Assembly: GCA_051876105.1 (NCBI GenBank)
Contig: JBJEHN010000032.1
Location: 1 to 37,058 of the forward strand
DNA: 37,058 nucleotides
From: W2P13-069 sp051876105
GTDB lineage: Bacteria; Actinomycetota; Coriobacteriia; Coriobacteriales; QAMH01
Direction of reading: 5' to 3'
Made by a program: the position numbers and the translations under genes. The number at the start of each line of letters is the position of its first letter. The first letter of the stretch is position 1. Below are positions 16,507 through 24,406 of the stretch, piece by piece. A model generated the notes under the pieces. That model did no database searches. It was not told where the DNA came from and saw only the letters and a program-made list of their open reading frames with translations.

Positions 16507-18909
16507 CTAGTTCGGCCGCGAGCTGCCGGGCAGCATACGGCGCGCCCCGAAGACGCCCTCGACGGTGAGGATGTCGCGCAGGATCTTGTCGATGCGCTTT
16601 GTGTCGCTCACCTCGAAGAGGAAGCGCATCTCGACGATATCGTCCTTGTGGGTGACGGTTTGGCAGCTCACGATGTTCACCCCGGCGTCTGCGAGGAAGA
16701 TCGTGACGTCTTGCAGCAGGCGCAGGCGGTCGATGGCCTCGACGAAGATCTCCACCTGGAAGCTGCTGTCGCAGTTGCTCTCCCAGCGCACGCTGATCAT
16801 GCGCTCCGGGTCGCGGGTGAGGTCGGCGGCGTTGGGGCAGTCTGCGCGGTGCACGCTCACACCGCGGCCGCGCGTGATGAAGCCGATGATCTCATCGCCC
16901 GGGACGGGGTTGCAGCAGCGGCTCAGGCGGACAAAGACGTCGTCTAGGCCCACGACCTCGACGCCGTTGTTGTTGTGCGCCTTGCGCTTGCGGCGCTGCT
17001 GGGCGCGCGTGCCGCCCGGAGTGAGGCCCAGCTGCTCGAGCGTGGGGGCCTTGGCGGCCAGATCCTCTTCCTGGGCGTCCTTGTTCAAGACGCGCATGAC
17101 CTTGTTGGTGATCTGCTTGGCCGAGGCCTTGCCACTGCCCACGGCCACGAACATCTCGTCTACCGTGGAGAAGCTGAGCTCCTCGGCCACCTGCTTGAGT
17201 GCCTGGGTGCTGCGGTTGTTGGAGATGCCCAGGCCCTCCTTGCGCAGCTCCTTTGCCAAGACGTCGCGGCCCTGGGCCAGGTCGTCGCCGCGCGTCACCT
17301 TGGAGAAGTAGCTGCGGATCTTGGCGCGGGCGCTGGGGGTCTGCACGATGTTGAGCCAGTCGCGGCTGGGGCTGGCGTTCTTCTGGGTGAGGATCTCCAC
17401 GCGGTCGCCGTTTTGGAGCTGGTAGGTCAGGGGCGTGATGACGCCGTTGATCTTGGCGCCCACGCAGTGGTTGCCCACCTCCGTGTGGATCGAGTAGGCG
17501 AAGTCGAGCGGCGTGGCGCCGGCCTTGAGCGAGAGGACCTCGCCCTTGGGCGTGAAGACGAAGACCTCGGAGTCGAAGAGGTCCACCTTGAGGCTCTCCA
17601 TGAACTCGCGCGGGTCCTCGGTCTCCTGCTGCCACTCGAGCATCTCGCGCAGCCACTGCATCTTCTCGTCGAACTTGCGGGCGTCCTTGGTGGAGCCGTC
17701 GCCTTCCTTGTAGCGCCAGTGCGCGGCGATGCCGTACTCGTTGAAGTGGTGCATCTCCTCGGTGCGGATCTGTATCTCCAGCGGGCGGCCGGCAGGGCCG
17801 ATGACCGTGGTGTGGAGGCTTTGGTACATGTTGTTCTTGGGCATGGCGATGTAGTCTTTGAAGCGCCCGGGGAGGGGCTTCCACATGCTGTGCACCGCGC
17901 CCAAGGCGGCATAGCACTCCGGGATGTCGTTGACGATGATGCGCACGGCAGAGAGGTCGTATATCTCGCTGAAGCCCTTGCCCTGGCTCGTCATCTTCTG
18001 GTAGATGGAGTAGAGGTGCTTGGGGCGGCCGTAGATCTTGGCAGCCACGTGCACGTGCCCCAGCTCTGCCTCCAGCAGGCGCACGGCGTTGTCGATGTAG
18101 CTCTCGCGGGCCTCGCGGGTCTCGTTCACCATCTTCTTGACCTGGTTGTACTTGGCGGGCTCCAAGTAGCTGAAGGCGAGGTCCTCGAGCTCCCATTTGA
18201 GGGAGTTCATCCCCAGGCGGTTGGCGAGCGGGGCGTAGATCTCCATCGTCTCCTTGGACTTGAAGATGCGGCGGTCCTCCTTGAGGCCCATGAGGGTGCG
18301 CATGTTGTGCAGGCGGTCTGCCAGCTTGATGACGATGACGCGGATGTCATGGCTCATGGCCACGAGCATCTTGCGGATGGTGGCAACCTGGGTGTCTGTG
18401 AGGGTCTCGACCTCGATGCGGGTGATCTTGGTTACGCCGTCCACGAGCTCTGCCACCGTGGGGCTGAAGAGGCGCGCCACCTCTTCCTTGGTGACGTCGC
18501 AGTCCTCGACCACGTCGTGCAGCAGCGCGGCGGTGACGGTCTGCATGTCCATGTTGAGCTGGCTCAAGATGATGGCCACCTCGACGGGGTGGACGATGTA
18601 GGGCTCTCCGGACTTGCGGAACTGCCCCTCGTGCGCTTTGCGGGCGAAGAGGTAGGCGCGCTCGAGCTTGGCGACGTCGCCCTTGCTCATGTAGGTGGTG
18701 ATGTTGTCGCGCAGGGTGTCGAAGTTGTCTACCTTCTTGATGCCCGCGAGCGCCTTGCAGCGGTAGCCCTCCTCGCCGGGCGGCGGGCAGGGGGAGGCGC
18801 CCTCGCCGCTCAGCGCCTGGGCGATCTGGCTCTCTGCGACGGCAGCGGCGGTGTCTGCCAAGCTCTGGGCCCTCTGGGGCTCCTCGGTGCGCGTGTTATC
18901 GTGCGTCAT
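16507..18909 (-). CDS. rel: Bifunctional (p)ppGpp synthetase/hydrolase Rel
   Basis: Long RelA/SpoT homologue, 800 residues. An HD hydrolase domain at about 80-235 carries the active-site HDVVED (131-136). A synthetase domain follows (about 290-400: YGRPKHLYSIYQKM, NMYQSLHTTVIGP). The loop PGRFKDYI (RFKD, an RXKD motif) is of the bifunctional type, not the EXDD of monofunctional RelA. Then come TGS (about 447-508), a helical/RIS region with CCNPVPGDEIIGFITRGRGV, and a C-terminal ACT domain. It makes and degrades the alarmone pppGpp on starved ribosomes. The ATG at 18909 has AGGGGAGGAG upstream. The first ~55 residues are low in complexity and precede the usual start of the HD domain. It lies 37 bases after the RecJ fusion. 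Confidence 0.96.
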   Translation of the reverse strand: MTHDNTRTEEPQRAQSLADTAAAVAESQIAQALSGEGASPCPPPGEEGYRCKALAGIKKVDNFDTLRDNITTYMSKGDVAKLERAYLFARKAHEGQFRKSGEPYIVHPVEVAIILSQLNMDMQTVTAALLHDVVEDCDVTKEEVARLFSPTVAELVDGVTKITRIEVETLTDTQVATIRKMLVAMSHDIRVIVIKLADRLHNMRTLMGLKEDRRIFKSKETMEIYAPLANRLGMNSLKWELEDLAFSYLEPAKYNQVKKMVNETREARESYIDNAVRLLEAELGHVHVAAKIYGRPKHLYSIYQKMTSQGKGFSEIYDLSAVRIIVNDIPECYAALGAVHSMWKPLPGRFKDYIAMPKNNMYQSLHTTVIGPAGRPLEIQIRTEEMHHFNEYGIAAHWRYKEGDGSTKDARKFDEKMQWLREMLEWQQETEDPREFMESLKVDLFDSEVFVFTPKGEVLSLKAGATPLDFAYSIHTEVGNHCVGAKINGVITPLTYQLQNGDRVEILTQKNASPSRDWLNIVQTPSARAKIRSYFSKVTRGDDLAQGRDVLAKELRKEGLGISNNRSTQALKQVAEELSFSTVDEMFVAVGSGKASAKQITNKVMRVLNKDAQEEDLAAKAPTLEQLGLTPGGTRAQQRRKRKAHNNNGVEVVGLDDVFVRLSRCCNPVPGDEIIGFITRGRGVSVHRADCPNAADLTRDPERMISVRWESNCDSSFQVEIFVEAIDRLRLLQDVTIFLADAGVNIVSCQTVTHKDDIVEMRFLFEVSDTKRIDKILRDILTVEGVFGARRMLPGSSRPN

Positions 18910-18946
18910 AGCAACTCTCCTCCCCTGCGTGCGGGGCAAACTCTCA

Positions 18947-21900
18947 TCAAAGCCCCAAACCCTGGGGGTCCTGGGGCAGGATAGGCCGGTTGAAGCGGGC
19001 CAGGAGCTCGTCTGGGGAGGCTCCCAGCGCCCAGCGCTTGAACAGCGCGAAGCCCTCGGTTTCCTGAAGGCCCTCGCGGTAGCGGACGCTGTCCGTGAGG
19101 CTCATCTTCTGGGGGCCCTCCACCATAGTGATGCGGCGGGCCACGCTGCTGCCGCTGGTCTCCAGGAAGCCGAGCTCCCTGAAGACGCCGAGACCGCAGG
19201 ATACCCCAGACTCGTCGAGTTGTGCGCGGCCCTGCTGGGCGGCCTCCTGGGCGAGCTGGGCGTTGGTGCAGGAGAACGACTCCTCGCCCTGCTGGGCGGC
19301 CTGGGCCGCACGCGCGCGCAGCGCCTTGTAGAGCGCCACCATGGCCTCGCGGTCGGGCGCGCCGGAGGAGAGTATGCGCTCGTTGATGCGGGCGTCTCCG
19401 TAGCCGTAGAGCAGGTGCACGCAGGCCTCGCGCCCGTCGCGCCCGCAGCGCCCCGCCATCTGGTTGAACTCGATGCTCGAGAAGGGCATGTGGTAGAGCA
19501 CCACGTGCTCCACGTCTGGGATGTCTATCCCCTCGCCGAAGGCGCTCGTGGAGACGATCGCCTGCAGGGCACCGGTGCGGAAGGCCTCCTCGATGCGCTT
19601 GCGGTCGTGCTTGGGCAGGCCGGCGTTGTAGAAGCCGATGCCCGGGGCCATCTGGGGCAGGCGGTGGCGCAGCATGCGGGTGAGCTGAATCGACTGCTCG
19701 CGCGAGTTGACGTAGGCCACCAGCTTGCCGCCCCCGGCCACGATGCTCGCCAGGTAGCTCTCGCGGTCGCGCAGGTCGCGCTTGTCGTCCAGGCGCAGGT
19801 TGCTCCTCACGGAGGGGTCGAGCACCAGCTCGCGGATGGAGAGCGTGCTGCAGATGAGCGAGGCCTCCTGGTCTGCGGCCGTGGCGGTGACGGCGAGCAC
19901 CAGGGGCTGGCCCAGAGTTGCCAGGGCGTCCTTGAGCTGCAGGTAGGCGGGGCGGTTGCCCGCGCGCGACTGCCCGATGTGATGTGCCTCGTCCACCACC
20001 ACAAAGCCAACCCTGCCCGTCTGGGCCAGACGGCCGGCGTGGATGGCGAGGAACTCCGGCGTGGTGAGGACGACATCGACCTCGCCCGCCTCCAGGCCGG
20101 CGTATATCTCCCTGCGCTGGGGCTCCTCGGTTTCTCCCGTGAGGACCTGCACCTGCAGCCCGAAGCGGCTGTAGGTCTGGGCCAGGTGGAAGGCCTGGTC
20201 TGCCACCAGGGCGCGCAGCGGGTAGACGAAGATGCTGGCCCTCCCCTGCCGCAGCGCCGTGCGCGCAGCATGCAGGTGGAAGATGAGGCTCTTGCCGCGG
20301 CCCGTGGCCATGATGGCCAGGGTGGAGCGGCCGGCGGCGAGGTGCTCGAGCGTCTGGGCCTGGGCGGCGTGCAGGGGGCGCTCGCCGATGAGGGCGCGGC
20401 GCAGCTCGTCGTCGAGCTGGGCGGCCGGCACCTGGCGCCAGCGCTCCTTGGCCTGCTCCAGCTGCAGGCGCTGGGCCTGGGGGCTCTCCTGGTCAGAAGC
20501 GAGGTAGAGGCTGTCGCGCCGCACGACGATGTTGACGCCGCGGCTGCGGTCTACCACGCCCGGGTCGCGCACGCCCAGGGGGCCCGGCACGCGCAGCTCC
20601 TGCTGGGCGCCTTGCTCGCCGGGACCGCCCGTCACGGCGGAGACAGCAGCGGAGTAGGCCTCGCCCGCGTCCATCACCGGGGCTAGGCGGGCCGCGAGGG
20701 CGCGGTTGAGGTAGCCCAGCTGGGTACCGTCCAAGAGCTGCACGGCAATCGCGTTGGGGTCGAACTCGTTACCTGGCTGGCGCACCAGGGCCAGCTCCAC
20801 GCCCGCCTCCAGGCTCTCCAGCGCGTCTTGGCGGTTCTCGAAGGTGACGCCCACCACCTTGGTGTTGAAGCTCGGCACCTGGGTGATGCCGGCGTAGTCG
20901 CCCTTGTCGCAGATCTCCACGCTGCGGGCGAAGAGCTCCTCAAAAGGGTCTTCCTGCTCGGAGGGCGCAGGCGCGGTGCAGTGCACGATCATGTCCTTGG
21001 TCATGAGCTTGGCGGTGTAGCGGCCCTGCCACTCGTCCACAGCGGGCTCGAAGAGGATGTCGCAGGCGGCCTCGCAGCCGAGCATAGCCTCCATGTCCTC
21101 CACGCCGAACCAGATCCCCGCAACGCGCTCTGCGCCGTCTGTGGCCTGGTAGCGCAGGTGGTTGCCGGCCTTGCCCACGGCCCCGCGGTTGCTGAGGAAG
21201 ACGTTGCGGGCCACGAGCGCGGGCACGGGGTTGGAGTTGCCGAAGGGCTGCAGGCGCTCCAGCTCCTGAAAGCCCTCGATGTCGCACTCGTCGAGCGTGA
21301 CGGCCGCATCTGCCTCCAGCGGGGCGCTGACACCTGCGTCGAGCAGCTCCTGGGAGGCCGCGCAGAGGCGGCGGCCGAGCTCGTCGAGCTTGTCTGCGGG
21401 CAGGGTGAGGCCCACCGCGGCGGCATGGCCGCCGAATTTCGTGAAGAGGTCGGAGCACGAGCTCACGAGCTCGAAGAGGTTGATGCCCCCGTAGGTGCGC
21501 CCGGAGCCGCGCGCCACCCCGTCCTCCACCGTGAAGATGGCCGTGGGGCGCTGGTAGGCACGGGCGATGCGCGAGGCCACGATGCCCTTGACGCCCTCGT
21601 GCCAGCCCTCGCCGGAGACGATGATGAAGGCCTCGCCCTGGTAGTGCTCCTCCAGGTGGGCCTCGACCTGGCGGGCGAGCTCTGCCTCGGCCTCGCGGCG
21701 CTGCTGGTTGACGGCATCGAGCTCGGCGGCGAGGCGCTGGGCCACGGCGACGTCGTCGCTGAGCAGCAGCTCGAGGGCAACGGAGGCGTCTCCCATGCGG
21801 CCGGAGGCGTTGAGGCGCGGGATGAGCGAGAAGCTGAGCTTGCTGGAGCTTATGTCCTGCGGGCGGGTGGCGCAGATGGCCGCGAGCTCGCTGATGCTCA

Positions 21901-22678
21901 CGCGCGGGTTGAGGTTGATGCGGCGGATGCCGTCTGCCACCAGGGCGCGGTTCTCGCGCGAGAGCGTCATGAGGTCCGCGATGGTGCCCAGGGCGGCGAG
22001 GTCTGTGAGCTGGCGCCAGAGCTCAGGCTGGCCGAAGCGCTGGCCCAGCAGGGTGATGAGCTTCAAGGCCACGCCCACGCCCGCCAGGTCGCAGCAGGGG
22101 CAGTTGTGGTCGAGCTTGGGGTCTGCGACGGGCACACCGCGCGGCACGCTGTCTGCGGGCTCGTGGTGGTCTGTGATGCAGACGTCGATGCCCTGCGAGA
22201 GCATCCAGGCGACCTCGTCTGCGCACGAGATGCCGCAGTCGACGGTCATGATGAGCTCGGGCTCGCGCTCCATGCCGCGCATGACGGCTGCCTGCGAGAG
22301 CGCGTAGCCCTCGTTGTAGCGGTGGGGTATGAGGCCGCTGACGTCTGCGCCCAGAGCCCGCAGCCCGCGGACGGAGACCGCTGTGGCGGTGATGCCGTCG
22401 ACGTCGAAGTCGCCGAAGACGAGGATGCGGCCGCCGCGGCGTATGACCTCCTCGACCTTGGCCGCCACCTCCTCCAGGCCGGGGATGAGGGTTGGGTCGA
22501 GCCAGTCGCGCTCGAGCGAGGGCGTGAGGAATGCCTCGGCTTGCTCGGGCGTGGTGATGCCGCGCGCGACGAGGATGCGGCTGGTCAGGGGCCTGAGCCC
22601 GCAGTGAACCTCTATCGCCTTGGCCGCGTCTGCGTCGATCGAAGGGACGCTGTATGTGTGCCGTTCTCTCATATCCAT
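18947..22678 (-). CDS. recJ: RecJ exonuclease - HIRAN - RecQ-like helicase fusion
   Basis: A single uninterrupted frame of 1243 residues. Residues 1 to ~565 are a complete RecJ 5'-3' single-strand exonuclease: DFDVDG at 90-95, VDCG, TDHH at 169-172, PRLNASGRMGD, and the DHHA1 signature GGHAAAVG at 416-423, then the OB-fold. Residues ~606-682 are a HIRAN domain (KVVGVTFENRQ; VRQPGNEFDPNAIAV; GYLNRALA). Residues ~755-1085 form an SF2 helicase core: ATGRGKS (791-797), VVDEAHH, LAVTATA, STSAFGEGIDIPDV and QMAGRCGRDG. A winged-helix-like C-terminus follows without a clear RecQ zinc motif or HRDC domain. ATGs at 22678, 22672 and 22708 are in frame; none has a strong ribosome binding site. The likely role is coupled unwinding and resection in DNA repair. 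Confidence 0.93.
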   Translation of the reverse strand: MDMRERHTYSVPSIDADAAKAIEVHCGLRPLTSRILVARGITTPEQAEAFLTPSLERDWLDPTLIPGLEEVAAKVEEVIRRGGRILVFGDFDVDGITATAVSVRGLRALGADVSGLIPHRYNEGYALSQAAVMRGMEREPELIMTVDCGISCADEVAWMLSQGIDVCITDHHEPADSVPRGVPVADPKLDHNCPCCDLAGVGVALKLITLLGQRFGQPELWRQLTDLAALGTIADLMTLSRENRALVADGIRRINLNPRVSISELAAICATRPQDISSSKLSFSLIPRLNASGRMGDASVALELLLSDDVAVAQRLAAELDAVNQQRREAEAELARQVEAHLEEHYQGEAFIIVSGEGWHEGVKGIVASRIARAYQRPTAIFTVEDGVARGSGRTYGGINLFELVSSCSDLFTKFGGHAAAVGLTLPADKLDELGRRLCAASQELLDAGVSAPLEADAAVTLDECDIEGFQELERLQPFGNSNPVPALVARNVFLSNRGAVGKAGNHLRYQATDGAERVAGIWFGVEDMEAMLGCEAACDILFEPAVDEWQGRYTAKLMTKDMIVHCTAPAPSEQEDPFEELFARSVEICDKGDYAGITQVPSFNTKVVGVTFENRQDALESLEAGVELALVRQPGNEFDPNAIAVQLLDGTQLGYLNRALAARLAPVMDAGEAYSAAVSAVTGGPGEQGAQQELRVPGPLGVRDPGVVDRSRGVNIVVRRDSLYLASDQESPQAQRLQLEQAKERWRQVPAAQLDDELRRALIGERPLHAAQAQTLEHLAAGRSTLAIMATGRGKSLIFHLHAARTALRQGRASIFVYPLRALVADQAFHLAQTYSRFGLQVQVLTGETEEPQRREIYAGLEAGEVDVVLTTPEFLAIHAGRLAQTGRVGFVVVDEAHHIGQSRAGNRPAYLQLKDALATLGQPLVLAVTATAADQEASLICSTLSIRELVLDPSVRSNLRLDDKRDLRDRESYLASIVAGGGKLVAYVNSREQSIQLTRMLRHRLPQMAPGIGFYNAGLPKHDRKRIEEAFRTGALQAIVSTSAFGEGIDIPDVEHVVLYHMPFSSIEFNQMAGRCGRDGREACVHLLYGYGDARINERILSSGAPDREAMVALYKALRARAAQAAQQGEESFSCTNAQLAQEAAQQGRAQLDESGVSCGLGVFRELGFLETSGSSVARRITMVEGPQKMSLTDSVRYREGLQETEGFALFKRWALGASPDELLARFNRPILPQDPQGLGL

Positions 22679-22746
22679 AGACGGGATTGTCCCACAAAGC
22701 TGTGACATGAAAGCGATTGTGTAAAACAAAGATAGTGCACGGCCCG

Positions 22747-22783
22747 CAAAAGCGAGGGGCGCAGCAGCTGCCGCGCCCCTCGC
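22747..22783 (-). terminator. Terminator of secDF
   Basis: GCGAGGGGCGC (22752-22762) pairs perfectly with GCGCCCCTCGC (22773-22783), followed on the minus strand by TTTTGCGGG. It separates the secDF unit from the RecJ-fusion gene. Confidence 0.75.
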
Positions 22784-22814
22784 ACCAGGGTTTATCAGGA
22801 TGCCGGGGGAACGC

Positions 22815-24404
22815 CTACTCCTCCTCGGCGTCCTCCTCGTACTCGACCTCGATGCCGAGCTCCTCGAGCATCTCGGGCGTGAGCTCGAGCTCCATACCGT
22901 CCTCGAGGCTCTCGATGCCGAGCTTGGCGAGCTGCTCTTCGGTGAGCTCGAGCTCGAAGGCCGGCTCGTCGTCATCGCCGTCGAGCTCGATGCCCAGCAT
23001 GGCCAGCTGCTCGGCGGTGAGCTCCAGCTCGCCGGACTCGGGCAGCTCCTCGATGCCCAGCTTGGCGAGCATCTCGGAGGTGAGCTCGATCTCCACCTCC
23101 TGCAGCTCCTCGGGCTCCTCGACGTTGCCCTCGGCGTCCACCTCGAGCACCAGCGGCTCATCAGCGGGCGCGGGCTCGTCCGCGGCGGCCTGCTGGGCCT
23201 CCTTGGCCTCCTGCGCCTGCTCGGCAGCAGCCTGCGAGGCCTGCTGGGCGGGTGCAGCGGCAGCAGCGGCTGCGGTGCCGGCAGCGGCGGTGGCGGCAGT
23301 CACAGCGGCAGCGGTCTCGGCAACTGCAGCGGCGGCCTGTACGGCCTGCTGTGCCTTGGCGGCCTTCTGCGCCTCCTTGGAGGCCTTGCGCGCCTCGAGC
23401 ATCATCTCCTTGGTGAAGGGCGACTGGATGACCTCGTAGGGGTACTTGTCCTCAAGGCGCTTGTACTGCGGGTCGCGGATCTTCCACATGGTGTAGACCG
23501 GCGTGGAGATAGCGAAGGTGGAGTAGATGCCGATGACCATGCCGCAGAACATCGCGAAGGCGAAGTCCTTCAGGGTGTCGGTGCCCAGGATGAGCATGAG
23601 CAGCACCGGCAGGATGGAGGTGATGGAGGTGTTCAGCGAGCGCATGCAGATCTGGTTGACAGAAATGTTCGCGCAGGTCTTGAGCGACATCCTCATCGCC
23701 GGGGAGGCGTTCTGGTTGATGCGGTGGAAGCTGACGATGGTGTCGTACAGCGAGTAGCCGATGATGGCCAGCAGGGCGGCGATGACGTCGGAGGTGACCT
23801 CCATGTGGAAGAAGATGCCGGCCCATGCGTAGATGCCCACCACGATCAGCAGGTCGTGGAAGAGGGTGATGAGCGCCACGACGCCCATGCGGGGCTCGCG
23901 GTAGCGCGCTGCGATGACCACCAGGATGGCCAGGCAGGAGATGATGAAGGCCAGGAACGAGCGCCAGATGACCGAGGCACCCCAGGAGGCGCCGATCGTC
24001 TCGATCTGGACGTTGGCCTCGCTCACGCCGAGCTGCTCCTCGACGTTGACCATGATATCGGTGATGTCGGCGGAGACGGTGTCTGCCGTGCGGATGATGA
24101 AGCCGTTGCCGGTGTTGGCCGAGCTGGAGGTCTGGATCGACGAGATGGTGGTCTCGTGCCCGGTTTCCTGTGCGGCGGCCTCGAAGGCCTCCTTCACCTG
24201 GTCTTCGGTGATGTCGCCGGTGTCAGTGAGCTGGATGGAGGTGCCGCCGGAGAACTCGGTGCCGAGCGTGACGGGCGAGCCGGTCATCGCAAAGCTGGCC
24301 AGCAGGCCGGCAATGGAGAGGACGATCAGGATGCCGGAGAGGATGAAGCCCTTCTTCCAGAGTCCGACGAAGTTGAAATGACGGTGCGGGCGGAGGCTTG
24401 CCAT
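22815..24404 (-). CDS. secF: Protein translocase subunit SecF with an acidic repeat tail
   Basis: 529 residues; typical SecF proteins have about 300-400. The core (1 to ~335) is canonical: TM1 at about 19-38, the periplasmic P1-like domain, then TM2-TM6, with GYSLYDTIVSFHRI and an RSLNTSITSILPV membrane motif. With SecD it uses the proton gradient to help proteins leave the SecYEG channel. The extra ~190 residues are an Ala/Gln-rich linker (335-410) and a strongly acidic C-terminus with four repeats ending in LGIE (437-522; consensus ELTxExLxxLGIE). The start follows the SecD stop by two bases and has AAGGAGGTGA, formed by the last secD codons. The tail is cytoplasmic; its role is unknown. 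Confidence 0.94.
   Translation of the reverse strand: MASLRPHRHFNFVGLWKKGFILSGILIVLSIAGLLASFAMTGSPVTLGTEFSGGTSIQLTDTGDITEDQVKEAFEAAAQETGHETTISSIQTSSSANTGNGFIIRTADTVSADITDIMVNVEEQLGVSEANVQIETIGASWGASVIWRSFLAFIISCLAILVVIAARYREPRMGVVALITLFHDLLIVVGIYAWAGIFFHMEVTSDVIAALLAIIGYSLYDTIVSFHRINQNASPAMRMSLKTCANISVNQICMRSLNTSITSILPVLLMLILGTDTLKDFAFAMFCGMVIGIYSTFAISTPVYTMWKIRDPQYKRLEDKYPYEVIQSPFTKEMMLEARKASKEAQKAAKAQQAVQAAAAVAETAAAVTAATAAAGTAAAAAAAPAQQASQAAAEQAQEAKEAQQAAADEPAPADEPLVLEVDAEGNVEEPEELQEVEIELTSEMLAKLGIEELPESGELELTAEQLAMLGIELDGDDDEPAFELELTEEQLAKLGIESLEDGMELELTPEMLEELGIEVEYEEDAEEE
22818..23096 (-). repeat. Coding region of four acidic LGIE repeats in SecF
   Basis: Residues 437-529 hold four units: IELTSEMLAKLGIE, ELELTAEQLAMLGIE, ELELTEEQLAKLGIE and ELELTPEMLEELGIE, spaced 18-27 residues apart by acidic linkers. 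Each looks like a short amphipathic helix followed by a turn. The identical spacing pattern and varied codons suggest old internal duplication under selection at the protein level. Confidence 0.85.
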
Positions 24405-24406
24405 GA

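Noticed and set aside
22679..23161. In-frame upstream extension of the RecJ fusion to 23161
   Set aside because: This part runs through the secF 3' end in a wrong phase and gives Ser/Arg-rich nonsense; RecJ homology starts at the ATG near 22678.
23175..23402. Frameshift explaining the Ala/Gln-rich part of SecF
   Set aside because: The frame continues without a break into organised acidic repeats, and GC bias by codon position stays that of a real gene, so it is a genuine linker.
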